Assembly: GCA_019285715.1 (NCBI GenBank)
Contig: CP079108.1
Span: 1,007,001 to 1,071,000, forward strand
DNA: 64,000 bases
Direction of reading: 5' to 3'
DNA from: Sphingosinicellaceae bacterium
GTDB lineage: Bacteria; Pseudomonadota; Alphaproteobacteria; Sphingomonadales; Sphingomonadaceae
The position numbers and the translations under genes are program-made. Below the pieces are notes generated by a model, which ran no database searches, had not been told where the DNA came from, and saw nothing but the letters and a program-made list of their open reading frames with translations. Positions 1 to 8,655 of the stretch are shown here, one piece after another (positions within the stretch are counted from its first letter, which is position 1; every line of letters begins with the position of its first letter).

Positions 1-2
1 GC

Positions 3-62
3 CCGCGCGGCGGTCGCGACAAGGAGCAACGACGTCAAGCCAAGCGCAAGCAGGTGGGCTGA
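3..62 (+). CDS. possible 3' end of a small basic protein
   Basis: An open frame enters from the left window edge and ends at a TGA at 60-62. It encodes only about 19 residues, a Lys/Arg/Gln-rich tail. The composition fits the basic C-terminus of a small nucleic-acid-binding or ribosome-associated protein, but this is too short to assign. The rest of 63-221 holds nothing I recognise. Confidence 0.25.
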   Translation, partial: PRGGRDKEQRRQAKRKQVG

Positions 63-221
63 TCTCATTCGCGGCTCCTACGGGTACGGCGTGGGTAGTC
101 TCGCTATCGGTCACTCTAGTCAGCAAGCGTTCGCCGTCCAGCGTTCGCTTCAATGGTTGCGGATCGGACAAGGCTCGGGCGGCACCTTCCTTTCTCGAGC
201 GGTCATGCCTGGGAGTGGAGG

Positions 222-923
222 CTACGGCTTTCCCAGAGCGTTGCGCTCGAACACGAGCCGATCCCAAGTTACTCCCGGACGCTTGAGCTTACTGTCGGCA
301 CCAGACTCCTCGTGAATGCACAGCAACCCGCTGGCAGCGGCCAGGGCAATCGTCTCGCTCGCGCTGACCTCGAACATACGGCGCCCAGCAGGCACTGGAC
401 CGTGGCGAAGCGACAAGAACAATCGTCCGCCCGGTCGCGCGCAGGCTGCCACGTTCGGCATTGCGATCTGTCGCTCCGCCTGATCCAGGTGCATCCACAC
501 CGCCGTCAGCATCACCAGGTCGAATATTTGCGCCGTCGCAGCCAGCACCTGAAGTTGGGGCAGACAATCGTCGAGCCATTTGATCCTTGGCGAGGGATGC
601 AGCGCTCGCGCAGGCATTCGAAGTTCCGCCGTCGGCTCGACCGCGACGACGTGATATCCAAGGTCAGCGAAGCCCGCCGCGTCCCGGCCAGTTCCAGCAC
701 CAACGTCGAGCACATTGGCAGGCGGTGGTGGAAACAGATGAAGGTGCGACGCATGCGCCTCCGCAAACGTGAAGCTCTCGTATTGGACGAGTAACTCTAG
801 CGCTTCCGTCGCATACCCCTCCGTACCGCTGACACTCGCCCTCGACATCGGCCTTTGAGTCCGGGCGCTGGATGACAGGACCGTGCGCCCGCCGCCGTCC
901 TGCAGGCTGCGGTCAGCGGTCAT
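222..923 (-). CDS. class I SAM-dependent methyltransferase
   Basis: A 233-residue protein with a Rossmann-type methyltransferase core. The SAM-binding motif I, DVGAGTGRD, lies at about residues 73-81, and an acidic ribose-binding strand end (VAVEPTAE) follows about 15 residues later. The substrate cannot be read from sequence. It is the last gene of a three-gene operon: the upstream HAD gene stops at 920-922, inside this start codon, giving an ATGA overlap and probable translational coupling. An internal ATG at codon 26 would remove a low-complexity N-terminus, so the true start may lie about 75 bases downstream. The type of enzyme is clear; the role is unknown. Confidence 0.8.
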   Translation of the reverse strand: MTADRSLQDGGGRTVLSSSARTQRPMSRASVSGTEGYATEALELLVQYESFTFAEAHASHLHLFPPPPANVLDVGAGTGRDAAGFADLGYHVVAVEPTAELRMPARALHPSPRIKWLDDCLPQLQVLAATAQIFDLVMLTAVWMHLDQAERQIAMPNVAACARPGGRLFLSLRHGPVPAGRRMFEVSASETIALAAASGLLCIHEESGADSKLKRPGVTWDRLVFERNALGKP

Positions 924-1561
924 AGCGCCGCGATCACTTCGGGAAGCTCATGCAATGACGCCAGTCGAGCGTGAGCTTGCTTGCACCCAGGGAGGTCGGG
1001 ATGCAGCACGCCCCAGGGACCGCGCCTCAGAAAGATCGCGATAAGGCCAGCCGATCTCGCGGGCAGGATGTCATTGTCGAGGCGATCACCGACATAAGCG
1101 ATCTGGTCTGGTGGAAATCCAATCAGATCGATCAGCTTGTCGAAAAAGTCGGCCGACGGCTTTTCGACCCCTAGGCTGGCCGAGGACGCGACGAAGTCGG
1201 CGTCCAGTCCGCACGACTGGAGCGCCTCATCGGCGCCATGTGGCTGATTGCCCGCGATGCCGACCAGGATTCCGGCGGCACGCAGCCTCGCCAGACAAGG
1301 CAAAGCATCTGGGTAAAGGTCTTGTTGCTCGATCCGGTACGCAGTCCCGCTTGCAGCCATGCCCGCCTCGATGCTCGCTATATCCACGCCAGGGGCGACG
1401 AGGTCGAAGACACGGCGATGATGCTCGCCACGCTGGATCACGGCACCGAGGGCAGCAAAGAACGTGAAGCGCGAGATGCCGAGGCGATCCGCCCAGATAC
1501 CCCACTGGCGCGTCTCGTCGACGAGTGTCTCGCCGACGTCGAAGACGACAGCCCGGATCAT
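920..1561 (-). CDS. HAD superfamily hydrolase
   Basis: A 213-residue haloacid-dehalogenase-fold phosphatase-like protein. The nucleophile motif FDVGET starts at residue 7; the usual second Asp is replaced by Gly, as in YihX-like HADs. A cap region follows, then the motif IV segment VGDRLDNDI near residue 157. Probably a soluble small-molecule phosphatase of unknown substrate. Its start overlaps the stop of the upstream kinase-like gene (ATGA at 1558-1561) and its stop overlaps the start of the methyltransferase gene. The three genes are therefore one transcription and translation unit. Confidence 0.85.
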   Translation of the reverse strand: MIRAVVFDVGETLVDETRQWGIWADRLGISRFTFFAALGAVIQRGEHHRRVFDLVAPGVDIASIEAGMAASGTAYRIEQQDLYPDALPCLARLRAAGILVGIAGNQPHGADEALQSCGLDADFVASSASLGVEKPSADFFDKLIDLIGFPPDQIAYVGDRLDNDILPARSAGLIAIFLRRGPWGVLHPDLPGCKQAHARLASLHELPEVIAAL

Positions 1562-2178
1562 GCCTGTGTCTGAGGGGGCGAATTCGCAGCCGAGCTTGCC
1601 GCAAGCGCACGCCTGATCTCACTGGCCGCCTGCTCAGGATCGCACGCGATTGCATCAACTTCTAAATCGTAGACGCAGTTTAGATGGACCACCCCGTGTT
1701 GTCCGCGCGCCTGACCGACCCGGCGATCTCCTCGGGCAACTTCCCGGCGCTCGGCCTCGGTGATCGGGCAGTGGACGCCAACAAGGGTCAGGTGGATTCC
1801 CGCCAGTACGATATGCCAATCTTCAAGCAGCCACGGCTCGAACAGGACGTCATCCACGATTACGTTCAGTCCGGCATCGGCCACCGCCCGAACAGCCCGG
1901 TGAAAGGCGCGTTCGAGCTTCACTCCCGCCGGACCCAGCCGAAGTCGGACGCCGTCCTGATGGTCGATGAAGTATACTCCTCGGGCGCTGCCGTGCAGAT
2001 CGGGCGGCAGTGCGCTGAGAAACTGGTCGATCCCGAGAAGCACATAGTGATCAACCAGCTGTCTCTGCAGGGCTATAGCGACGCTGGTCTTGCCAGCAGA
2101 GCTCGTGCCGTTCAGCAGGATAACTTTGCCGAGCTGCGAGCTCACTGGGCGGGACGTTGCAGCGGGACCAACAGGCAC
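1558..2178 (-). CDS. chloramphenicol phosphotransferase-like kinase (CPT family)
   Basis: A 206-residue P-loop protein. The Walker A motif GTSSAGKTS is at residues 24-32 and a catalytic-type Asp (GIDQFL) at about 51. The conserved CPT C-terminal segment VHCPITEAERRE...GDR is present. CPT enzymes phosphorylate the drug chloramphenicol or related small hydroxyl substrates, but many homologues have unknown substrates, so resistance cannot be claimed. The start used is GTG; a later GTG at 2145 sits closer to the domain. First gene of the CPT-HAD-methyltransferase operon. Confidence 0.8.
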   Translation of the reverse strand: MPVGPAATSRPVSSQLGKVILLNGTSSAGKTSVAIALQRQLVDHYVLLGIDQFLSALPPDLHGSARGVYFIDHQDGVRLRLGPAGVKLERAFHRAVRAVADAGLNVIVDDVLFEPWLLEDWHIVLAGIHLTLVGVHCPITEAERREVARGDRRVGQARGQHGVVHLNCVYDLEVDAIACDPEQAASEIRRALAASSAANSPPQTQA

Positions 2179-2362
2179 TGGCTACCGCCGCTGACGATCA
2201 GCCGGCCGTCGATAGCTATCCTTCGGCTGTGAGTGTCTGCTTGCGACCGGCCTGATCGGCAAGCGGACCGTCCGCGTTCGGCCACGAGCCGTAGCTCCGG
2301 AAGCCGGGTGCCGCCACGGCGATTCTCGATCTCGTCAGTCGCGCGACGAACCTTCGGATGCG

Positions 2363-2926
2363 TCAACATTTCTCTGCGCGACCTTTCTCCGCTGATCGTT
2401 CACCGCCCATGCTTGGACTGGCGCCCTGCTGCTCGTGCCAGTCTTTGCGGGTGCGCGCGTAGATGAAACAGTCAGACGGGTCACCTGACCCGAATCCGGA
2501 ACTGCGGAGCAGCCCTTCGCGGATATAGCCACAGCGCTCGGCAATCCGCCACGAAGCCGTATTCCAGACCTCGATGATCAGCTGCAGTCGATAACAACCT
2601 GGTCTCTCGCTAAAAAGAAGCTCGGTGAGCTGTCGAAGCGCTTCGCTGGCGTAGCCTTGGCCGCGATCGGACGGGTCGTGTATGATGTAGCCGAGCTCGT
2701 ATCCGTGAATGCACGGGGCGGAACGGTAAAACTGGCAGGTGCCAACGAGCTTTCCGGCAACCTCGATCGCTCGGGCGCCGGCATCCTGTTGCCAGAGGCG
2801 CTCAGCTTTAAGATTTGCAAGCAAGGACTCTACGTTCGCCATCGACGTCGTGATCGACACCGTGAAGTCGTAGTCCGCGATTGCCTTCAAATCGCCGGTT
2901 TCGACGGGCCGGAGCTTTACCTGCAT
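2363..2926 (-). CDS. GNAT family N-acetyltransferase (RimJ/RimL-like)
   Basis: A 187-residue protein with a GNAT fold. The acetyl-CoA pyrophosphate-binding motif DRGQGYASEAL lies at about 88-98, and the family signature N-x-AS-x-R-x-x-E-x-x-G (WNTASWRIAERCGY) follows. This pattern is typical of RimJ/RimL-type enzymes, which acetylate protein N-termini, antibiotics or small amines. The substrate is unknown. The C-terminal 30 residues are charged, low complexity and outside the domain. Monocistronic, same strand as the upstream operon but separated by about 180 bases. Confidence 0.85.
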   Translation of the reverse strand: MQVKLRPVETGDLKAIADYDFTVSITTSMANVESLLANLKAERLWQQDAGARAIEVAGKLVGTCQFYRSAPCIHGYELGYIIHDPSDRGQGYASEALRQLTELLFSERPGCYRLQLIIEVWNTASWRIAERCGYIREGLLRSSGFGSGDPSDCFIYARTRKDWHEQQGASPSMGGERSAEKGRAEKC

Positions 2927-3027
2927 GGCTGCATCATGTGCCAGACAAGTGGCCGCCGCCAGTGCGGACGGGCCCGGCGCCTATCTAGCATTGCGATTGA
3001 TGACTGCCACCGTCAGGCACCGCTCCG

Positions 3028-3070
3028 AAGGCGTCCGCTTTCCGGATCGTCACCCCTCAGCGGACCGTCT
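3028..3070. repeat. degenerate GTCCGC/GCGGAC intergenic element
   Basis: This intergenic stretch carries GTCCGCTTTCCGG followed about 20 bases later by CAGCGGACCGTC. The arms can pair as GTCCGC/GCGGAC. Similar motifs appear at 4016-4028 and 13298-13314, so this looks like a dispersed, decayed intergenic repeat. Confidence 0.4.
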
Positions 3071-3089
3071 GCCTGCGGCCCCTAAGCTG

Positions 3090-3647
3090 TCATGGGATAA
3101 TCTGAAGCCACGGCCAGCGGCTCTTGTAGCTCTCCGCCTTGGCGCGAAACTGGTCCGGCTTAGGGTTCGCCGGGTTCATGGCAAGCCGGCCGGCGGCGAG
3201 GTCGTCTAAGCCATAAGGAGCGTACACCTCGTGGCTCGTCACATCGATGCCCACGCACGTGCAAGAAACCAAGTACATTCCAATGCCTGCGCGCACCGAG
3301 GGGAGCTGCGGATATGAGCCGCCAAAGCGGTTCCCGTACCAAAGATGCACCCGTGCCTGGTTCTTGACCTCAATCTCGATTGGAAGGTCAGCAGTAGCCT
3401 GAGCTACCCAACGAATGACGCTGTCCTCCGCTTCCCAGCTCAGATCCTGGTCGTCGAAGTAGAAGACATCGTAATCCTTGATGCCCCAGCTCGAAGCATG
3501 TCCCGAGCGCTCGTTCCAGATTGTTTGGAACAGGCACCCGGCCGTCAGGTGGCATTGCGGCAGGTCCAGAGACGCCAAGCGGTCCAGCAGTTGCGCATTG
3601 AAGGGGTTAAGGAGCGCAGCGGCGCGGAATTCTGGGCCCGTCATCAT
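3090..3647 (-). CDS. nucleotidyltransferase family protein (COG3575 type)
   Basis: A protein of about 185 residues with the layout of the COG3575 / NTP_transf_6 family: an early CHLTAGCLFQTIWN strand-helix (family consensus xxxAGxxxNxxW), then GIKDYDVFYFDD with the paired acidic residues of a nucleotidyltransferase, and a late VHLWYGNRFG segment. Function in the family is uncharacterised. The longest frame starts at a TTG at 3680, but I prefer an ATG at 3647 or 3644 because the domain begins there; neither has a strong ribosome binding site. Monocistronic. Confidence 0.75.
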   Translation of the reverse strand: MMTGPEFRAAALLNPFNAQLLDRLASLDLPQCHLTAGCLFQTIWNERSGHASSWGIKDYDVFYFDDQDLSWEAEDSVIRWVAQATADLPIEIEVKNQARVHLWYGNRFGGSYPQLPSVRAGIGMYLVSCTCVGIDVTSHEVYAPYGLDDLAAGRLAMNPANPKPDQFRAKAESYKSRWPWLQIIP

Positions 3648-4153
3648 TGCCAGTATCGAGTGCGCGTGCTGCTCTGGCAATCAAGCTGGCGCATACGAAC
3701 GCACAGCTCTCGCCTGCCGGTCGGAGGTTCAAGCTGTGCTGATCACTGTTGCCTTGCTGCTTGCGTCCGCTCAGACTTGTACTGACGTTAAGCGAGAGTG
3801 CCGCGCCTGCGCGGTGACAAACGGGAAGCGCCGGTGCTCGACCATCGCAATCGCCTGCCAGCCATCAGTCCGTGTTTGCGAGCCAAAGATAAATTCCCCG
3901 TCGGCTCGCGTAAGCACGCCGAAGACACCCACTGCAGTAGATGTTCACAAGCAGGCGAAGCAGCCAAAAAGCAGCTGACGGTCGAACGTCTGCTTCCTGC
4001 GGATTTACGCTGTTAGCGGACAGTCCGCTTGCGGCCCCAAAGCGGCCGTCGAGACTGCGGCTGGTGAGCCGGCTGCAACGCCTCGAATTAAGTGGAGAGC
4101 GGACATGGCCAAAGCTGTATGGTATTACTCGAGCTGCCGTAGGGGGTCTGACA
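3648..4153. other. intergenic region, no gene recognised
   Basis: A divergent intergenic region between the nucleotidyltransferase-like gene and the TPR protein gene. Open frames cross it, but none has recognisable protein character. It contains the GCGGAC palindrome at 4016-4028. Confidence 0.5.
4016..4028. repeat. GCGGACAGTCCGC palindrome
   Basis: A perfect 6-bp inverted repeat with a 1-base centre. It shares GCGGAC/GTCCGC with the elements at about 3028-3070 and 13298-13314. It could be a member of a dispersed repeat or an operator 126 bases before the TPR gene. Confidence 0.45.
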
Positions 4154-4930
4154 ATGAACACCAGCGGGAAGCTCAGGCGCTTTGTCGTCGTCACGATGAT
4201 TTTCGTGACGCAATCGATACAGGCACAAAAAGCCGCCGATGCGCCGGTCCAGAACGGCGACATCGTCGTTACGGCGAGGCCGGACAAGGATGAGCCCGAC
4301 TTTTCGAACTCACGTCCCATGGTCATTGTCGGGTCGCGAATTCCGCGAGAGAGCCTCCAGCACAACCCATACATTGCTAGCGCCACCAGCCTTGGCGGAC
4401 TGACTCCGGACTCAGGTCTCGACGCGTTTGGCAGCATACGGAATTACCGCTGGCAAACCTGCAAAGCCGATGGCGCTGCCGTCCGCAAACATGTCGCCTG
4501 CCGCCTTGCCCGCGTCCAGCAGGCGTTGACTACCGGACATCCACTGCTGGCGGAGGAACTTATCTTACCCCTGTCCACGGACAGCGATCTGACCCTGGAA
4601 GAACGCTATGTCGTGCAAGAATACCGCTACCGCATTGCAGAAGCGATCCCCGACGCTGGACGTCGGCGCACGGCTTTGGCAGCGATGGTCGCTACCGGCT
4701 TCATGCCTGTTGCCAAAGAGCGAGCAGCACAGCTCACGCTGGCGTCGATGGCGCTCAAGGCCGGCGACCCCTTAGAAGCAATCGAACGCTATCGGGCAGT
4801 CGCGAAACTTGAACCTGATGACACCCAAAGTCGGATTAATGCAGCCGCACTTTTACAAAGGATAGGGCGCAGTGACGAGAGCAAGTCTCAGATTCGTGAG
4901 GCAATCGCGATCGCTCGTCGAACCGACTAA
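4154..4930 (+). CDS. exported TPR protein with TonB-box-like N-terminus
   Basis: A 258-residue protein from the ATG at 4154; the frame is open further upstream, but this start gives a clean signal peptide (basic MNTSGKLRR, hydrophobic core, QAQ/KA cleavage site). After the signal come GDIVVTARP and VIVGSRIPR, two motifs resembling the TonB box and N-terminal segment of TonB-dependent receptors, although there is no plug or barrel. The C-terminal 80 residues form TPR-like helical pairs (AALVATGF..., GDPLEAIERYRAVAKLEPDD). Probably periplasmic. Similar proteins are, to my knowledge, common hypothetical proteins in sphingomonads; the role is unknown. Monocistronic. Confidence 0.7.
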   Translation: MNTSGKLRRFVVVTMIFVTQSIQAQKAADAPVQNGDIVVTARPDKDEPDFSNSRPMVIVGSRIPRESLQHNPYIASATSLGGLTPDSGLDAFGSIRNYRWQTCKADGAAVRKHVACRLARVQQALTTGHPLLAEELILPLSTDSDLTLEERYVVQEYRYRIAEAIPDAGRRRTALAAMVATGFMPVAKERAAQLTLASMALKAGDPLEAIERYRAVAKLEPDDTQSRINAAALLQRIGRSDESKSQIREAIAIARRTD

Positions 4931-5168
4931 CCAATCCCTTCTGCGTGGGTCGATAACGCGCGTTGACGAAGTGGGCGCTACCCCGCTTATAACGGGCTGT
5001 CATGAATTGAGCGCCGCGTTGAGCACGAACATTCGACCAGCGCTCGGGACTCAACGGTCAGGGCGAATATCCGGAAATCGCGGGGACGCTAAGGGTCCAC
5101 TGTTGGTGGAAACTGTGTGAAAACCCGCTGATTTCTGCTAGATTTCCGGTGCTGACGGGGGTGCCGGG

Positions 5169-6290
5169 ATGGGTCGTTTCATTGAGGGATGCTCTCGTCG
5201 AGAGCAGATGTTTTGCCGGCGTGCGTGGACGACTACGTGGGCGAGGACAGCCCGGTCCGGATCGTCGATGTGTTCGTCGACGAGCTCGACCTGACGGCGC
5301 TGGGTTTTACTGGCGCGGCGGCGACGGAGCGGCCGGGGTATCACCCGGCAACGCTGCTGAAGCTCTACATCTACGGCTATCTCAACCAGGTGCAGTCGAG
5401 CCGCCGGCTCGAGCGCGAGGCGGGCCGCAACCTCGAGCTGATGTGGCTGACCGGCAAGCTCGCGCCCGACTTCAAGACCATTGCCGACTTCCGCCGCGAG
5501 CACGGGGTCGCCATCCAGCGGGCGTGCCGGCGGTTTGTCATGCTGTGCCGGCAGCTGGGCCTGATCGCTGGCGGCATGGTGGCAGTGGATGGCAGCCGCC
5601 TGCGCGCGGTGAACGCCCGCGACCGCAACTTCACGCCCGTCACGATCCGGCGCCGCATGGAACAGGTCGATGCCAGTATCGAGCGCTATCTCGGCATGCT
5701 CGACACCGCCGACCGGCAAGAGGGCGAGGCGGCCGAGTTGCGCACGGCACGGCTGACGACACGGCTCGAAGAGTTGCACCGGCAGATGCGCGAGCTCGAG
5801 GCGATGAAGCAGGCGGTCGCGGCCACGCCCGATCGCCAGATCTCGCTGACCGATCCGGACGCCCGAGCCATGGCGTCGGCGGGCACGGGCACCGGCCAGG
5901 TCGGCTACAACCTGCGGGCGGCTGTCGATACCGGCAGCCACATCGTCGTTGCGCACGAGATCATCAATCTCGGCCATGACCGCACGTCACTGGCGAACAT
6001 GGGCCGCCAGCAGGCGAAGCGACGGGCACGACCGGGCTCACCGTGCTCGCGGATCGCGGCTACTTCTCAGGCCCCGAGATGCTGGCGTGCGAAGCGGCTG
6101 GTATCGTGCCGATCCTGCCCAAGCCGCTCACGTCGGGTGCCAAGGCCGATGGGCGCTGGGGCAAGCAGGACTTTGTCTACGATCCTCCGAGCGACACCTA
6201 TCGCTGCCCGGCCGGTGAGACGCTGACGAAACGCTTCTCCAGCATGGAGCACGGCATAACGTTCACGGCTACGCCCGCTTCGTCGTGACC
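5169..6290 (+). pseudogene. IS1182-type transposase, frameshifted and truncated
   Basis: The family N-terminus MGRFIEG begins at 5169 in one frame, and the body VDDYVGEDSPVRIVDVF continues in another, so a frameshift lies near 5190-5205. The middle part contains the DDE-transposase landmarks KTIADFRREHG and GGMVAVDGSRLRAVNA, plus a coiled segment. A second frameshift near 6022 moves TGTTGLTVLADRGYFSGPEM to a third frame, which ends at 6288. About 100 C-terminal residues expected for the family are missing, and no right inverted repeat was found. A possible left end, TGTGAAAACCC, lies near 5115. The element is dead. Confidence 0.85.
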
Positions 6291-6489
6291 TTCGACGGCG
6301 AGAGTCACTTCGTGAGCGATGAAAGCACCTATGCCACCCTTGACGCTTTCGAGCGTGCGGCTGCCCCCGTCGCGGACAGGAACAGCTCGACCGCAGCTTC
6401 TACACAGCATAGATCGGCCGTTATCGGCTACCCCGAGGGGTGCATCGTCCGCGCAAGATGGTGTGGCTGATGTGGGAGAGCCTCCAGGC

Positions 6490-6772
6490 AGCGAGGTAAC
6501 TTGGCTCGACGGTATCACCTATGCCCGTGGCGCCGAGTTTTCGCTGGACGCGCTGAAGCACGATTTCGGACGGGTCACCGGATGCGCGACGCGACGAACT
6601 TCTCGATGCCGGTTTTCATCATGGCGGGGCGCAACGACCGCAACACCGACGGCCAGTTGCAGCACGAGTACTTCGATCGCATCACCGCCCCTGCCAAGCG
6701 GTTTACCTGGTTCGAGGCCTCAGCCCACTCGCCGCCGTTCGAACAGGCCGCTCCGTTACCACCACGATGATA
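6490..6772 (+). pseudogene. alpha/beta-hydrolase C-terminal remnant
   Basis: One frame encodes YARGAEFSLDALKHDFG. After a frameshift near 6580 another encodes FSMPVFIMAGRNDRNTDGQ and then APAKRFTWFEASAHSPPFE. The second part matches the C-terminal lobe of proline-iminopeptidase-like alpha/beta hydrolases: the Asp of GRND and the catalytic His of SAHSPPFE are both present. The N-terminal half, including the nucleophile elbow, is gone. It lies just behind the broken transposase, so insertion or deletion there probably destroyed the gene. Confidence 0.7.
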
Positions 6773-7017
6773 CGCGACGTCTTGCCGGTGGCGGTCGAAA
6801 GACCAAAGTAGGCCGCGCGGCTCCTTTCGCGCCGAAGTAATCTATGTGAACGAATGGCGAGTTCGGGCGAACGCGGATTTGGCGTGAGTGGCCGGATTTG
6901 AGTCAAGGATTCTCGGTTGCAACCCGTGCTCGCTTGGCTCCATCTTCCGAGCGTTGCAAGCACTAACCCTCAACGCACTTTGAGCGATGCGCTCTTTCGC
7001 ACACTAAGTTCGGCTAA

Positions 7018-7227
7018 TTATTTACGGCCCTTCGCCGCAGCAGTGACAGCCTTCACGCTTGTCTCGCCGGTTTCTTTCCGCATCGTCGAGAGCTTAGCCT
7101 GCGGCGAGAACTCCGGGATCGGGTTCGGGAGGTTCTTATTTAGTGTGTCGCCACGCTTCTGCTGAATTTGGCCGGTCTTCGGCGGAGTCTTGTCGCGGTG
7201 GCGGCCATCGAGGCCTGGCTCTTTCAT
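7018..7227 (-). CDS. small hypothetical protein (Lys/Arg-rich)
   Basis: A 69-residue hydrophilic protein from the ATG at 7227, preceded at 8 bases by GAAAGGG as ribosome binding site. It contains LDGRHRDK near the N-terminus and NPIPEFSPQAKLSTMRKETG in the middle. I believe such small basic proteins recur as uncharacterised genes in alphaproteobacteria; no function is known to me. It lies alone between the hydrolase remnant and the symporter operon. Confidence 0.6.
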   Translation of the reverse strand: MKEPGLDGRHRDKTPPKTGQIQQKRGDTLNKNLPNPIPEFSPQAKLSTMRKETGETSVKAVTAAAKGRK

Positions 7228-7428
7228 CGTTGTACCCTTTCTCGTCTGGCGGATGCGGGCCACTGTAGCACGACCAGCGGCATCTCCTGCATATGAACGA
7301 TCGTCCGGCTTCTGTGAACGCGGAAGCTGCCATGAATGTCCAGGTACGGGTCTTCCGCGTGTTCATTTCAGTCTGTGTCGGTGCTGTGCCGTCCGATACC
7401 GCCCCTGAGGCACGGGTTGGAGACAAGT

Positions 7429-8655
7429 TCACCGCGCTCGCGATGGTGAGGCGGCGGCCGCGACCGCGAGGTCGGCGGTGACATTCGTGACGGTGTAGCC
7501 AATGTCGCAGATCACATCGACCGCGAGGAACAGCGGCAGCAGGTCGACGGGCATATGCGCGGCGAGCAGCGGCGGCGCGTAAGCGGCGAAGAAGGTCGTC
7601 TGGTTCGGCAGCCCGGCGATGATCAGCGTGCCGAGGATCGCCAGACCGGCCACGGTCGCCAGCGTCGCCGGGGCGAGGGGGGTGCCATAAAGATGCGCCG
7701 TCGCGAGGGTGACGATCACGATCGAGGCCGGTGCGGCTAACCGGAATAGCGCGACGGCGAGCGGCAGCACGGCAGCGGGCGCACTCGCCTCTTTGCCGCC
7801 GCCGGTCAGCCGTCCGACCGCAGCGAGCATCGCCGGGAGCGCGGCGAGCGACGATTGCGTACTCCCCGCGACTGCCTGCGGCTCGAGCGCCGCGCGGGCG
7901 AACGTCCCGAGAGGCACCCGCCCGCCGAACGCCGCGAGCGCGTACATCGCGAAGCCAAGGACGCCGGTGACCGCGAGCTGCGTTCCAACATAACTCGCCA
8001 GAGCCGACCCGGCCCCGATCCCGAGCCTCGCACCGAGCGTGAAGCCGAGCGCGGCGACCCCAACCGGCGCGAGTGTGAGGACCCAGCCGACGATCACCAG
8101 TACGACTTCAGCGGTCTGGGCGAGCGCGTCGAGGACGGTCCGCGTGTGCTCGACGGGCAGGTGCGCGGCAGCGACGCCGAACAGCAGGGCGAAGATCGCC
8201 AGCGGTGGGATCGCGCCTTCGGCGGCGGCGGCGGCCAGATTGGGAGCGATCAGACCGAGGAGTGCATCGCTCGACCCGGGAATGTGTCCCGGAATCTGCG
8301 TGCCCGCCCCGCGCAGCGCCGCGAGCGACGCCACATCGGGCGACCATGCAGACAGTAGCACCGGCCCGAGGACGACCGCGACCACAGCGGAGACGATCAG
8401 CAGCACCAACCCGAGCAGCGCAGCGCGGCGGATGACCACGCCCCCGCTTGCCGCCGCGATCGCGCGTGCGGTGCCCGTCGCGGTCAGCGTCACTACCAAG
8501 GGCAGGACCGTCATTCGCAAGGCGTCGAGCCACAGCGTCCCGACGAGATTTGCCGCCGCCAGTGCATCGGTCGCGGGCCAGCCGCGGGCGACCGTCAGCG
8601 CCCCCGCAGCGATCCCGATTATCAGCCCGATAAGCGTCGCAATGGTGCGGTTCAC
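7429..8655 (-). CDS. dicarboxylate/amino acid:cation symporter (DAACS)
   Basis: A 408-residue polytopic inner-membrane protein of the sodium:dicarboxylate symporter family. It has 8 or more hydrophobic segments, an N-terminal LIGLIIGIAAGAL helix, LRMTVLPLVVTLTATG after helix 2, and the re-entrant Gly/Ser-rich C-terminal region (AGSTQSSLAALPAML; GLPNQTTFFAAYAPPL) typical of DAACS. The GTG start at 8655 overlaps the stop of the flavin monooxygenase gene as GTGA; a longer frame upstream encodes only Arg/Pro-rich noise. Third gene of an operon with an ATP-grasp ligase and an LLM monooxygenase, so it probably imports or exports an acidic compound handled by them. Confidence 0.85.
   Translation of the reverse strand: MNRTIATLIGLIIGIAAGALTVARGWPATDALAAANLVGTLWLDALRMTVLPLVVTLTATGTARAIAAASGGVVIRRAALLGLVLLIVSAVVAVVLGPVLLSAWSPDVASLAALRGAGTQIPGHIPGSSDALLGLIAPNLAAAAAEGAIPPLAIFALLFGVAAAHLPVEHTRTVLDALAQTAEVVLVIVGWVLTLAPVGVAALGFTLGARLGIGAGSALASYVGTQLAVTGVLGFAMYALAAFGGRVPLGTFARAALEPQAVAGSTQSSLAALPAMLAAVGRLTGGGKEASAPAAVLPLAVALFRLAAPASIVIVTLATAHLYGTPLAPATLATVAGLAILGTLIIAGLPNQTTFFAAYAPPLLAAHMPVDLLPLFLAVDVICDIGYTVTNVTADLAVAAAASPSRAR

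Noticed and set aside
3941-4153. 71-codon N-terminal extension of the TPR protein
   Set aside because: The extension precedes a clean signal peptide at 4154 and is not protein-like.
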